A stretch of 64,000 nucleotides of DNA from Candidatus Methanomethylophilaceae archaeon (GTDB lineage Archaea; Thermoplasmatota; Thermoplasmata; Methanomassiliicoccales; Methanomethylophilaceae): NCBI GenBank assembly GCA_944320495.1, contig CALUHR010000003.1, forward strand, positions 1 through 64,000. Reading direction: 5' to 3'. Under the pieces are notes generated by a model. The model was not told the origin of the DNA and searched no databases. It worked only from the letters and a program-made list of their open reading frames with translations. This document shows, one piece after another, positions 56,081 to 64,000 of the stretch. The translations under genes were made by a program, and so were the position numbers. Numbering within the stretch: position 1 is the stretch's first letter; each line of letters starts with the position of its first letter.

Positions 56081-57419
56081 CCGGTTCTTCAAGGGGGAGC
56101 GCGTCACCGAGAACGACTGGGACTACAACATAGTCCCGAAGGCGGCGGCCGACATCAAGGAGAAGTTCAAGATCTCGTTCGGAAGGGACATCATCCCCAC
56201 CGATGAGGACCTGTGCGAGAGACTGTTCCTCGCAGGCATCGACATGCTCCTCACCACCGGGTTCTACAACACCGATCTGAAGAGGGTCATGAGGATCGAC
56301 GAGGACGAGCTCTTCGAGGGACTCAAGATGGCGCCGACGAAGCTGCAGCTCGGCTCCGGCAAGGACCAGCGCGAGTGCCAGGCCCGCCGCGGCAACGCCC
56401 GTCGCAAGCCCATCATCCAGGGTGGCCCTACCGGGGCGCCCGTGTCGGAGGCGAGCTTCGTCCCCATGATCCGCTCTTACGCCCAGGAGCCCGTCGTAGA
56501 CACGATAGTCAGCGGGGTCCTGAGCACCATCAACAACCATCCGGCGACCACCAACACGCCCTGGGAGATCCGCGCCACGATGGCCGAGACCAGGTACGTG
56601 AGGGAGGCATGCCTGATGGCCCAGCGCCCAGGCATGTGCATCTAGGGGCCCCAGACCCCCCTCTCCGCCGCGGGGAGGCTGGCGTCGGACCTCACGCAGC
56701 ACGGCCTCAAGCCCTACGACGCCCACGAGTGCTCCCAGCTGAACGAGCTGAAGATCGACATGTCCGCCCTGAACATGATGGCGGGCTGGCAGGCCGTGGG
56801 GGACATCGTCATGATGGAGCAGATGCCCATCTTCGGAGGCTACGTCGGAGGCGTGGAGGAGACCGCGATCTGCGACGTGGCGACAATGATCGCATCGTTC
56901 GCGATATTCGACTGCGACATCCACCTGGACGGCCCGATCCACATCAGATGGGGGACCACGACCACCCGCGAGACGCTGAAGATCGCCGCGCACGCCGCGG
57001 CCGCTCTGGACCAGAACACCGATTTCCTGCTGGCCAACCAGTACTACACGATGGCCGGGCCCTGCACGGACATGTGCCTGCTGGAGATCGCCGCCCAGGC
57101 GATGACCGACACCGCCTCCGGCAGGGAGCTCCTCTCCGGCGTGGCGTCGTCCAAGGGAGTCAGCCGCGACAGGACCACGGGCATGGAGGCCAGGTTCATG
57201 GGGGAGGTCTCGCTCGCGACCTGCGGGATGAGCATAGAGGACGTCAACAGCACGATCGACAACGTCCTGAAGCTCTACGAGAAGGACTTCGCGAAGGCGC
57301 CCCAGGGAAAGACGTTCCAGGAGTGCTACGACGTCACCACGATGGAGCCCAGCGACGAGTATGTGGAGCTCTACGACAGGATGGTGGACGTCCTCGGTAC
57401 CTGCGGGATGGACTTCCGA
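56040..57419 (+). CDS. mtmB2: monomethylamine methyltransferase MtmB2, pyrrolysine-containing (ends at CGA)
   Basis: The second MtmB copy, 459 residues including pyrrolysine at codon 202 (TAG 56643-56645, after AQRPGMCI and before GPQTPLSAAG). It is similar to MtmB1 throughout, with the same HECSQLNELKIDMSALNMM and FGGYVGGVEE blocks. The sequence ends at CGMDF where MtmB1 ends at AGLDIKH. The next codon is CGA (57417-57419), not a stop. In the standard code the protein would run 163 codons further, antisense to the two SMR genes, to a TAG at 57906. A TATA-like AAGGATTATATCGG inside the mtmC2 end may give it its own promoter. Confidence 0.93.
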
Positions 57420-57758
57420 TCGCTCCTTGTTCTCCTCGGACACCAGGTTGAGGCCGGCCACCCCGGCGACGATCATGAAGAGGCAGATCCAGCCGACCCA
57501 GTTCAGACCCTCGTCCATCCAGATCATGCCCACCACGACGGCCCCCACGGCGCCGATGGCCGTCCATACCGCGTAGCACGGGCCTGTCGGGAGACCGTGC
57601 CTGAATCCGAGGTTGAGCAGGTACATGCTGATGCCCAGGAAGATCATCATGGGGATCATCCAGAGAGGCTCGGAGAACCCGTCTGTGAACTTCAGGCATG
57701 TCGCCCATGCGGTCTCCGCGACGCCTCCTGCGAGGACGTAGAGCCATCCCCTGTTCAC
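57420..57758 (-). CDS. SMR-family exporter subunit B (ends at CGA)
   Basis: A 112-residue four-helix small multidrug resistance protein with the essential Glu in AGGVAETAWATCLK, then GFRHGLPTGPCYAVWTAIGAVG and IVAGVAGLNLVSEE. It starts at GTG 57758, overlapping the stop of subunit A (GTGA), so the two form a heterodimeric pair like EbrAB or YkkCD. It ends at VSEENKE and then CGA (57422-57420), directly abutting the CGA that ends mtmB2 on the other strand. The standard frame runs almost 490 codons antisense through mtmB2. Likely substrates are guanidinium or quaternary amines. Confidence 0.85.
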
Positions 57759-58087
57759 AGCACCATCCCCCTGGAGAGCTCGAGGCCTACGACACCAGCG
57801 AGGATCAGCCCCACCAGGACCATCTTGACCGCCCCGACTGCCTCCCTGTACAGGAAGTACCCGACGGCCATGGTGCACACGGCACCGATGCCGGTCCACA
57901 TGGCGTAGGAGACGCCCATGGGTATCGTCTCCATACCCACGCCCATAAGGACGGGACTGAGGACGGCGAAGAACACGGTCGCCGCGAGCCATGCGATCCT
58001 GCGGTCCTCGTCGAACCTCTTGAGCGTTATGACCCAGACGGGCTCCAGCAGCCCGGCGGCGATTATCCACAGCATCCCTGCGTCCAT
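57755..58087 (-). CDS. SMR-family exporter subunit A
   Basis: A 110-residue four-helix SMR protein with the membrane Glu in AAGLLEPVWVITLKRF, then GVSYAMWTGIGAVCTMAVGYFL. It is paired with the next gene. In this family such pairs often export guanidinium, small amines or toxic cations, and a link to amine metabolism beside mtmB2 is possible. A TATA-like CGTTATTAAGCG at about 58108-58119 precedes ATG 58087 on the minus strand. Confidence 0.87.
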   Translation of the reverse strand: MDAGMLWIIAAGLLEPVWVITLKRFDEDRRIAWLAATVFFAVLSPVLMGVGMETIPMGVSYAMWTGIGAVCTMAVGYFLYREAVGAVKMVLVGLILAGVVGLELSRGMVL

Positions 58088-58154
58088 GGGGCGGGCAATG
58101 TCGCACGCTTAATAACGGTTGCCGGGAGGCTGAACGGCACTGAACAGAGTGTAA

Positions 58155-58190
58155 GGATAACCGAATTATTTTTAGGTAGAGCGATTATCC
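58155..58190 (+). promoter_or_regulatory. dtxR-feoB promoter with flanking inverted repeat
   Basis: GGATAA (58155-58160) and TTATCC (58185-58190) flank an AATTATTTTTAGG TATA region, eight bases before the regulator's ATG. A TTTAGG half-site, as in DtxR-type iron boxes, lies inside. This would allow autoregulation by the DtxR protein. The opposite strand carries the SMR promoter. Confidence 0.5.
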
Positions 58191-58197
58191 CAGTCCG

Positions 58198-58863
58198 ATG
58201 ACCACAGGGAACCGCGAGGACTATCTCATCAACATTCTCAGACTCACAGAGGGCGAGGGCGTGGCCAAGACCACCGAGCTCGCCTCCTTCATGGGCGTTT
58301 CGCCCGCCAGCGTGAGCGAGATGGTCAAGGTCCTCGCGAAGGAGGGTCTCGTCTCCTACGAGAAGTACAAGGGCGTCGCCCTCACCGACAAGGGTCTGAC
58401 CTACGCTCGCCAGATCCGCAAGAAGCACCATGTGGTCGAGCGCTTCCTCACCGACTACCTCAACGTGGACCACAAGACCGCCCACGAGGAGGCCTGCCGC
58501 ATCGAGCACGCCATCTCCGACGAGTCGGCGATCAGGATGTGCCACATGATGGGCACCCCGGTGGACGTGGACTGCCAGAGCTGCATCTCGCCCTGCAAGG
58601 CGGTCTCCGAGGGGATCATGAACATCCTCCCCCTGAACAAGCTCGCCCAGAGCCAGTCCGGGAGGATATCCCACATCAAGTCCGACGATGCGGAGGTCGT
58701 GAAGAAGCTCATCTCCATGGGGTTCGTCCCCGGCAGGGAGATCTCCATCGAGGCCATCCTCTCGGACGGCGGACCCCGCGTGGCGCGCATCGGAGACGCC
58801 ACCATGGCGCTGGACTACAGGCTCGCGTCCTGCATCTTCGTGGACGTCGAGTCCGAGAGCTGA
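58198..58863 (+). CDS. DtxR-family metalloregulator with FeoA domain
   Basis: A 221-residue iron- or manganese-dependent repressor. An N-terminal winged helix (EDYLINILRLTEGEGVAKTTEL) is followed by the metal-binding dimerisation domain (VVERFLTDYL, EEACRIEHAISDE with the conserved E-C-x2-E-H). A C-terminal SH3-like FeoA domain (LISMGFVPGREISIEAIL) completes it. It probably represses feoB when Fe(II) is sufficient. It contains a CQSCISPC Cys cluster not typical of DtxR, which may sense a cluster or redox state. feoB starts 35 bases later. Confidence 0.9.
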   Translation: MTTGNREDYLINILRLTEGEGVAKTTELASFMGVSPASVSEMVKVLAKEGLVSYEKYKGVALTDKGLTYARQIRKKHHVVERFLTDYLNVDHKTAHEEACRIEHAISDESAIRMCHMMGTPVDVDCQSCISPCKAVSEGIMNILPLNKLAQSQSGRISHIKSDDAEVVKKLISMGFVPGREISIEAILSDGGPRVARIGDATMALDYRLASCIFVDVESES

Positions 58864-58897
58864 GTAATTATAGGGAGCGCCCATCGGGGTCCCCAGC

Positions 58898-60850
58898 ATG
58901 TCTCAACCTTCAGGAGGACCCGTCGCCGAGGGCGGCGGACGCGTCCTCAGGGTGGCCCTCGTGGGCCAGCCCAACGTGGGCAAATCCTCGCTCTTCACCC
59001 GCCTGACCGGCGTGGGCGTGATATCCTCGAACTACCCCGGCACCACGGTGACGTTCGAGGAGGGCGCCATCACCAGGAACGGCTCCACAGTCAGCGTCCG
59101 CGACCTGCCCGGCACCTTCGGCATATCCGGGAACTCGGACGACGAGAGGGTCGTCATCAGGAACCTGAGGGAGCAGGGGTTCGACTGCATCATACTGGTG
59201 GCCGATGCCACCGGCCTGTCCGGGAGCCTTGTGCTGTGCGAGGAAGCCCTCGAGCTGGGGCTCCCGACCATCGTGGCGCTCAACAAGATGGACGAGGCCC
59301 GCAAGAGGCTGTCCATCGACAGCTCGAAGCTGGAGGAGGCCCTCGGCGTGCCGGTAATTCCGGTGTCCTCGAAGACCTCCGAGGGCGTCGACGAGCTCGC
59401 TGACGCGGTATGCGCCGGGAAGGCGAGGCTCCCCAAGTCCGACATGCGCTTCGACGACGGGATCGAGGCGGCCATCGCAGGGATAACTGAAGCCCTGCCG
59501 GACGGCATGCCATTCTCCAAGCGGGGCGTGGCCATCAAGATCCTCGAGCACTCGCCCGAGTTCGACCCCCTGGCCGACGACGACACCCGCCGTTCAGCCG
59601 GCCTCATGCGCCGCGTGTACTCGGAGCGCGAGGGCAGGTCCATGGCGGTGTCCATCGCCACCGAGAGGTACTCGTGGGCGGAGAAGGTCGTGTCGTCCTG
59701 TGTCGAGAAGGACGAGAGCAGGCTGTCCCTTGCCGACAGGATATCGGACATCACAATCACGCCGATCACCGGCCTGCCGATCCTCGTGCTGATATGCCTC
59801 GGCATACTCACGGTGATCGTCTACGCCGGCTCGTTCCTCGACGGGGTGGTGAACGGTGTCTACAGCTCCGTCATCGGGAGCGCTCTCATCGACTTCGGCC
59901 GCTCCATCGGAGGGGACTTCGGCGAGGCCGTGTTCACCGGGATCGACGGGAGCTTCCAGGCGATGCTGGCGCTCGTCATCCCCTACATCCTCGTCTTCTA
60001 CATCATCCTGGGCATCCTGGAGGATTCCGGATACCTGACCAGAGCGGTCGTGCTCCTGGACAACATAATGCACCACTTCGGTCTCCACGGAGGCTCTTTC
60101 ATCCCCATGATCGTCGGCATCGGGTGCAACGTGCCGGCCATCCTGGCGGTGCGCACGGTCAAGTCCCGCAGGGAGAAGATCATCCTCTCCTCTATAATCA
60201 TCATGGCCGTCCCCTGCTCGGCGCAGCTGGCCATAATCATGGGCGCCACAGGGTCCTACGCCGGGGTGCTCTATGCGTTCGGCATCCTCGTGATGCTCGT
60301 CTGCCTCGGCATGGCGGTCGGCGTCCTCATGAACAGGTTCCTGAGATACGAGCCAAGCGACCTCGCCATGGAGCTGCCCCCGCTGCAGATGCCCACGGTC
60401 AAGAACATCCTGTTCAAGACCTGGCACAGGATCAAGGACTTCCTCTACATCGCGTTCCCCCTGCTCGTGGTGGGCTCCATCGTGGTGGAGATCCTCATCT
60501 CATACGATCTGCTCGGGGCCATCGTCGATCCGCTCTCGCCCATCACCGTCGGCATCCTGGGACTTCCGGCCGTCTGCACCATAGCGTTCATCGTCGGCAT
60601 CCTGAGGAAGGAGATGGCCGTAGGGATGCTCTCGGTACTGGCAGGAGGGGTCGCCCTGGAGGAGTTCATGACGCCGGACCAGTTCGTGGTGTTCGGAGTG
60701 GTGATGGCGGTGTACATGCCGTGCCTCGCCACCCTCCTGACGATGTGGCGCGAGATCGGGTGGAAGGAGACCATCTGCGTGAGCGTCCTGTCCATAGCGG
60801 TGGCCATCGCCCTCGGAGGGGCGGCCAACCTGCTGCTCCAGCTGTTCCGA
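58898..60850 (+). CDS. feoB: ferrous iron transporter FeoB (ends at tandem CGA)
   Basis: A 650-residue Fe(II) transporter. The N-terminal G domain has GQPNVGKSSLFTRLTG, DLPGTFG and NKMD. The membrane part carries the two gate regions, including FIPMIVGIGCNVPAILAVRT and the second repeat near residues 560-600. The normal family end is reached at NLLLQLF. The next two codons are CGA CGA (60848-60853), and beyond them lies the TATA box of the following gene (CATATTAT, about 60872). The standard frame runs another 336 codons, out of frame, through the UbiD-family gene. FeoA is supplied by the fused domain of the upstream regulator. Confidence 0.94.
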
Positions 60851-60902
60851 CGACGCCTCCGGAGGAACCAAGCATATTATCGGATGATGCCATCCAGCGC
60901 TC

Positions 60903-62165
60903 ATGACAGTCAAAGAATCGGTGACATCCGACGCCCTCGTGGTGGATGCGCCAACGTGCAGGGACGACTGCTCCGCCACCAGGGTCCTGCTGCAGGACCA
61001 GGCCAGGACCGTCGTCTTCCAGGACCTCGACGGCGGCAGGGCCGTGGGCAACAGGTTCTCCACCAGGGAGAAGATGGCCGCGGCGCTGAACATCCCCAAG
61101 GACGGCATCGTCAACCACATCCTCGAGGCGGTCAACCACCCGATCCCCTGCGAGGTCGTCGACGACCCGGAGTTCGCCGCATGCGAGCTGCCCCTGGACC
61201 TCACCGCCCTGCCCATCCCCAAGTACTTCCCGGAGGACGGCGGCAGGTACGTGACCTCGGGAATCGTGGTCACCGAGTTCGAGGGCTACAGGAACGTCTC
61301 CTTCCACAGGATGATGATCATGGACGAGAGGCACATCGCCATCAGGCTGGTGCCCCGCCACCTGTTCACCATCCACCGCATGGCGAAGGAGAAGGGACAG
61401 GAGCTCGGGATCACCATCTGCATCGGCGCACAGGCCGAGGTGCTGCTCGCCGCCGCGACGTCGATGGACTTCGGCGCCGACGAGCTCGAGGTCGCCTCCG
61501 CGATGCACAAGGCCGGACACGGCACCCCGCTCAGGGTCGGACGCTGCGCCAACGGCCTCCTCGTGCCCGCCGACACCGACTACGTGATCGAGGGGAGGAT
61601 AACACTCGAGGAGACCAAAGAGGGTCCGTTCGTGGACATCACCGGCACCTACGACTTCGAGAGGCAGCAGCCGGTCATCGAGGTCGACAGGATCACCTCG
61701 TGCAAGGATCCGATGATGCACCTCCTCCTGCCCGGAGGATGGGAGCACTACCTCCTCATGGGACTCCCCAGGGAGCCCATGATCCTCAAGGCCGTGAGGC
61801 AGGCCGTGCCCGGCGTGAGGAACGTCAGGCTCACCGAGGGCGGATGCTGCTGGCTTAACGGAGTGGTCTCGATCAGGAGGAACAAGGCGGGCGACGGGGT
61901 CAACGCCGGCATGGCCGCCCTGTCAGGTCACACATCCATGAAGCAGGTCATCGTCGTGGACGAGGACATCGACATCTTCGACGACCGCGAGGTCGAATGG
62001 GCGGTCGCCACCAGGATGCAGGCGGACCGCATCGTGAAGATCCCCGGAGCCGCCGGATCCTCGCTGGACCCCAGCTCCCACGGGGGGACGACCTGGAAGG
62101 TCATAATCGACGCGACGATCCCGCCCGAGGCGGACCTGTCGCTTTACAAGAAGGCAACGCTCTGA
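60903..62165 (+). CDS. UbiD-family decarboxylase (probable anhydromevalonate phosphate decarboxylase)
   Basis: A 420-residue prenylated-FMN decarboxylase of the UbiD family. It shows the E-x-R..E region in FHRMMIMDERHIAIRLVPRH, CIGAQAEVLLAAATSMDFG, and a C-terminal domain with ALSGHTSMKQVIVVDEDID and ATRMQADRIV. The length and sequence style fit the archaeal subgroup that forms isopentenyl phosphate precursors in the modified mevalonate pathway, as opposed to ubiquinone or aromatic acid decarboxylases. A TATA box about 25-30 bases upstream of ATG 60903 indicates its own promoter. Confidence 0.88.
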   Translation: MTVKESVTSDALVVDAPTCRDDCSATRVLLQDQARTVVFQDLDGGRAVGNRFSTREKMAAALNIPKDGIVNHILEAVNHPIPCEVVDDPEFAACELPLDLTALPIPKYFPEDGGRYVTSGIVVTEFEGYRNVSFHRMMIMDERHIAIRLVPRHLFTIHRMAKEKGQELGITICIGAQAEVLLAAATSMDFGADELEVASAMHKAGHGTPLRVGRCANGLLVPADTDYVIEGRITLEETKEGPFVDITGTYDFERQQPVIEVDRITSCKDPMMHLLLPGGWEHYLLMGLPREPMILKAVRQAVPGVRNVRLTEGGCCWLNGVVSIRRNKAGDGVNAGMAALSGHTSMKQVIVVDEDIDIFDDREVEWAVATRMQADRIVKIPGAAGSSLDPSSHGGTTWKVIIDATIPPEADLSLYKKATL

Positions 62166-62174
62166 GCGCCTTCC

Positions 62175-62198
62175 GGGGGCCGTCTTCGGACGGCTCCC
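62175..62198 (+). terminator. hairpin downstream of the UbiD-family gene
   Basis: GGGGGCCGTC/GACGGCTCCC around a TTCG tetraloop, ten bases past the stop, followed by TCAAACCC. Confidence 0.6.
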
Positions 62199-62210
62199 TC
62201 AAACCCAGAT

Positions 62211-62480
62211 TCGGTCCTCGGCCTCTGTCGAGTCAGCGGAGGGCATCGCGACATTCTGCATCAGGAGCTGGCCCTTGTCGGTCAGCACGAGGACGTCGTC
62301 GGCGTACTCCATGTAGCCTATCGTGATTATCGTGTGGACGCTCTTGGATGCGCGGTAGTCGCCCTCGACCCTGTCGCGCGACCATCCCGCGTACCTGCGG
62401 ACATCCTTCTGGAGGGACGACACGTACCTCGGACGATCCATCCGCGGTTCGGCGTTCCTCCTGCGTAGAGTGAATCTCAT
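62211..62480 (-). CDS. small basic protein, possible winged helix (ends at CGA)
   Basis: An 89-residue protein with an Arg-rich N terminus and a DDVLVLTDKGQLLMQN segment typical of the end of a winged-helix domain, so it is possibly DNA-binding. Two overlapping TATA stretches (TTTTTTATAG and TATTAAAAAC, about 62500-62522) lie just before ATG 62480 and exclude the upstream part of the frame. It ends at STEAED followed by CGA (62213-62211). The standard frame adds three residues to TGA 62199. Confidence 0.55.
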
Positions 62481-62672
62481 TCCATCCCGTGTTACCCAGT
62501 TTTTAATACTATAAAAAACCAAGGCATGGAGCTACACACCGCCTACAATGCTCGGTCTACGGAAACTAGAGTGTACTAAGCTAGAATGACCGAAGAACGA
62601 TGCGTCCCCGGCTTTTACGCGTGATGCGACGGGCATCCGCACCGCGCTCGTCGCGGTGGGAGATGCGATAGA

Positions 62673-64000
62673 ATGCAGAAGAGCACAGCGGCGGTATGCC
62701 TGGCGATGGTCATGCTCACCATGACCCTCGTCATGGGTGCCGCACCGCCGATGGAGGCTGAGCCGACGGAGTTCACGGACTACGAGCTCGACATATCGTC
62801 GGTCACCAGCAACTACACCAAGAGGGAGATCGGCGGGATAGAGTACAACGTGATGGTCTCGGCGAGTCCGGGCGAATACACGAACAAGACGAACTTCTCG
62901 TCCGATTACATGATCCTGAAGGTCAGCGAGGTCGATTGGAGCAGCTTCAACGGCACGGACATCGACGAGGTGGTCCTGACGACCTACGTGAAGAAGGTCG
63001 ACGACTACGCCTTCGCGAACACCTCGGACCTTCACACCTTCACAACGCACGGCAACGTCACCGCCACATACGCGGCGAAGTCCTTCGACGGGGACCAGAA
63101 TACCCTGAAGGTCTTCGACCTCAGGTCCCACGGCACCATAGACACCAGCGGGGACTTCTACAAGGAGTACAGGGGAGCCGTCATCATCGACGGCCCGAGC
63201 GACATACCGTCCGGATTCAACTACGGCAGGATAGTCGACGTCTCCGGCGTCACCAAGAACGAGCTCTACCACATCAGCCACAACCCGGACACCGGCAAGC
63301 TGAGGATCCAGTACGTCGGCCACGGGCTGCTGCAGTGCACCGACGACACCGGCAAGGTGACCATGCCCGACAGCACCGTCGAGTCCTACGGGAACATGCT
63401 GGAGTTCTCATACTCCGGCAAGCGCATGGACATCGGCTACGTCACGGCGAACATCGACTTCGGAGCCTTCGGCATCGGGACGAGGGGCATCCAGCTGAAG
63501 CAGTACGACAACGCCCTGCCCGTCCCCGAGGGATACAACATCGACGGCGGGTTCCGCGGATGGAGCATCAACGGCATAGACGTCGGGACCTCCCTGGACA
63601 TAGACGAGTACCAGAGGATCGTCGAATCGGGGGCTCAGACCCTGACGGCGGTGCCCATCATAGAGACGTACACCATCTCCTTCGACCTGTCCGGCCTCCC
63701 CTCCGGGGAGAGCGCGACACTGCAGCCCATGACCCTCACCGGCACCGGGACCTACCCGCAGCTGCAGAGCGAGCACTACCATGTGGTGAACTGGAGCGTC
63801 GACGGGACCATGCACGCCCCAGGCAGCGCTATCACCGACCTGAGGGACCACACCGCCGTCGCGGTGTGGGAGGTCAGGCCCGACTGCCACTACCAGGTCA
63901 GATACCTGAACGTGGATTCCTCGATCGCTGGCGACGAAGGCACCAAGCCCTACGGCACCGTGATGTCCATAGGCGACCTGATACCGAAGGGCGAGACGCA
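62673..64000 (+). CDS. large secreted protein, 3' end outside the window
   Basis: A frame from ATG 62673 open to the window edge (442 codons). A signal peptide (about residues 1-27, KSTAAVCLAMVMLTMTLVMG) is followed by a beta-rich, Asp/Gly/Thr-rich ectodomain. From about residue 330 it contains Listeria-Bacteroides-type repeats (YTISFDLSGLP, HYHVVNWSVDG, YQVRYLNVDSS), as in other surface adhesins of gut Methanomassiliicoccales. It is probably anchored by a C-terminal helix beyond the window. An upstream AT-poor stretch (62523-62672) carries no other gene. Confidence 0.75.
   Translation, partial: MQKSTAAVCLAMVMLTMTLVMGAAPPMEAEPTEFTDYELDISSVTSNYTKREIGGIEYNVMVSASPGEYTNKTNFSSDYMILKVSEVDWSSFNGTDIDEVVLTTYVKKVDDYAFANTSDLHTFTTHGNVTATYAAKSFDGDQNTLKVFDLRSHGTIDTSGDFYKEYRGAVIIDGPSDIPSGFNYGRIVDVSGVTKNELYHISHNPDTGKLRIQYVGHGLLQCTDDTGKVTMPDSTVESYGNMLEFSYSGKRMDIGYVTANIDFGAFGIGTRGIQLKQYDNALPVPEGYNIDGGFRGWSINGIDVGTSLDIDEYQRIVESGAQTLTAVPIIETYTISFDLSGLPSGESATLQPMTLTGTGTYPQLQSEHYHVVNWSVDGTMHAPGSAITDLRDHTAVAVWEVRPDCHYQVRYLNVDSSIAGDEGTKPYGTVMSIGDLIPKGET

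Noticed and set aside
56643..56645. mtmB2 as a pseudogene broken by a nonsense codon
   Set aside because: The TAG is at the established pyrrolysine position, and homology continues on both sides in the same frame.
55950..58106. A 718-codon minus-strand open frame covering the SMR genes and all of mtmB2
   Set aside because: Only the SMR part is real. The rest is antisense to mtmB2 and stays open because GC-rich antisense has few stops and the SMR gene ends in CGA.

Overview
The window looks like chromosome from a GC-rich, methylamine-using methanogen of the Methanomassiliicoccales (Thermoplasmata). The evidence is two monomethylamine methyltransferase genes with an in-frame UAG at the pyrrolysine position, archaeal FBP aldolase/phosphatase, archaeal DnaG, archaeal riboflavin synthase, MptD, a UbiD-type decarboxylase of the archaeal mevalonate route, and TATA boxes about 25 bases upstream of many starts.

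Layout. 1-6300: Hjc-like nuclease, hydrolase, aspS, gpmA, a zinc-ribbon membrane protein, and the fbp-tpiA gluconeogenic pair. 6329-15374: an integrated element of about 9 kb bounded by a 23-bp perfect direct repeat. It carries a Rep-like protein, a hairpin array, an AT-rich nuclease/ATPase pair (candidate defence system), a Vsr / C5-methyltransferase / HpaII-like restriction cassette, an AbrB-like regulator with an operator array, a small protein and a tyrosine integrase. 15.5-23.5 kb: MFS exporter, metal-efflux HMA protein and P1B ATPase, and secreted cell-surface proteins. 23.5-30.3 kb: Lon-like AAA protein, dnaG with a structured RNA upstream, and a YhaN/YhaO-like (SbcC/SbcD) pair. 30.4-44 kb: cobyric acid synthase and a half-length paralogue, citrate synthase, nadA, mptD, THEP1, trm1, purA, an aminotransferase, and a frameshifted GNAT toxin with its partner. 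44-48.5 kb: CPA2 antiporter and the ribB-ribL-ribC-ribH operon. 48.8-58 kb: mtmC1-mtmB1, an Rh/Amt-type transporter, glyA, mtmC2-mtmB2 and a paired SMR exporter. 58-64 kb: DtxR-FeoA regulator, feoB, the UbiD-family decarboxylase and a secreted protein running off the end.

Two coding peculiarities stand out. First, CGA behaves as a stop codon. In about sixty genes read codon by codon by eye I found no internal in-frame CGA, in host or foreign genes. Yet CGA sits exactly where the stop is expected in at least nine genes (for example mtmB2, feoB, nadA, two surface proteins, an SMR subunit and an MFS exporter), whose standard reading frames otherwise run on into neighbouring or antisense genes. 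Gene ends below are given at these CGA codons, and each entry says so. Second, the corrinoid protein MtmC2 has an in-frame UAG at codon 11, in a stretch that aligns without gaps to MtmC1, so it may contain pyrrolysine itself.

Metabolically the window supplies methylamine uptake and demethylation, corrinoid synthesis, flavin, NAD and pterin cofactors, gluconeogenesis, and iron and heavy-metal homeostasis.
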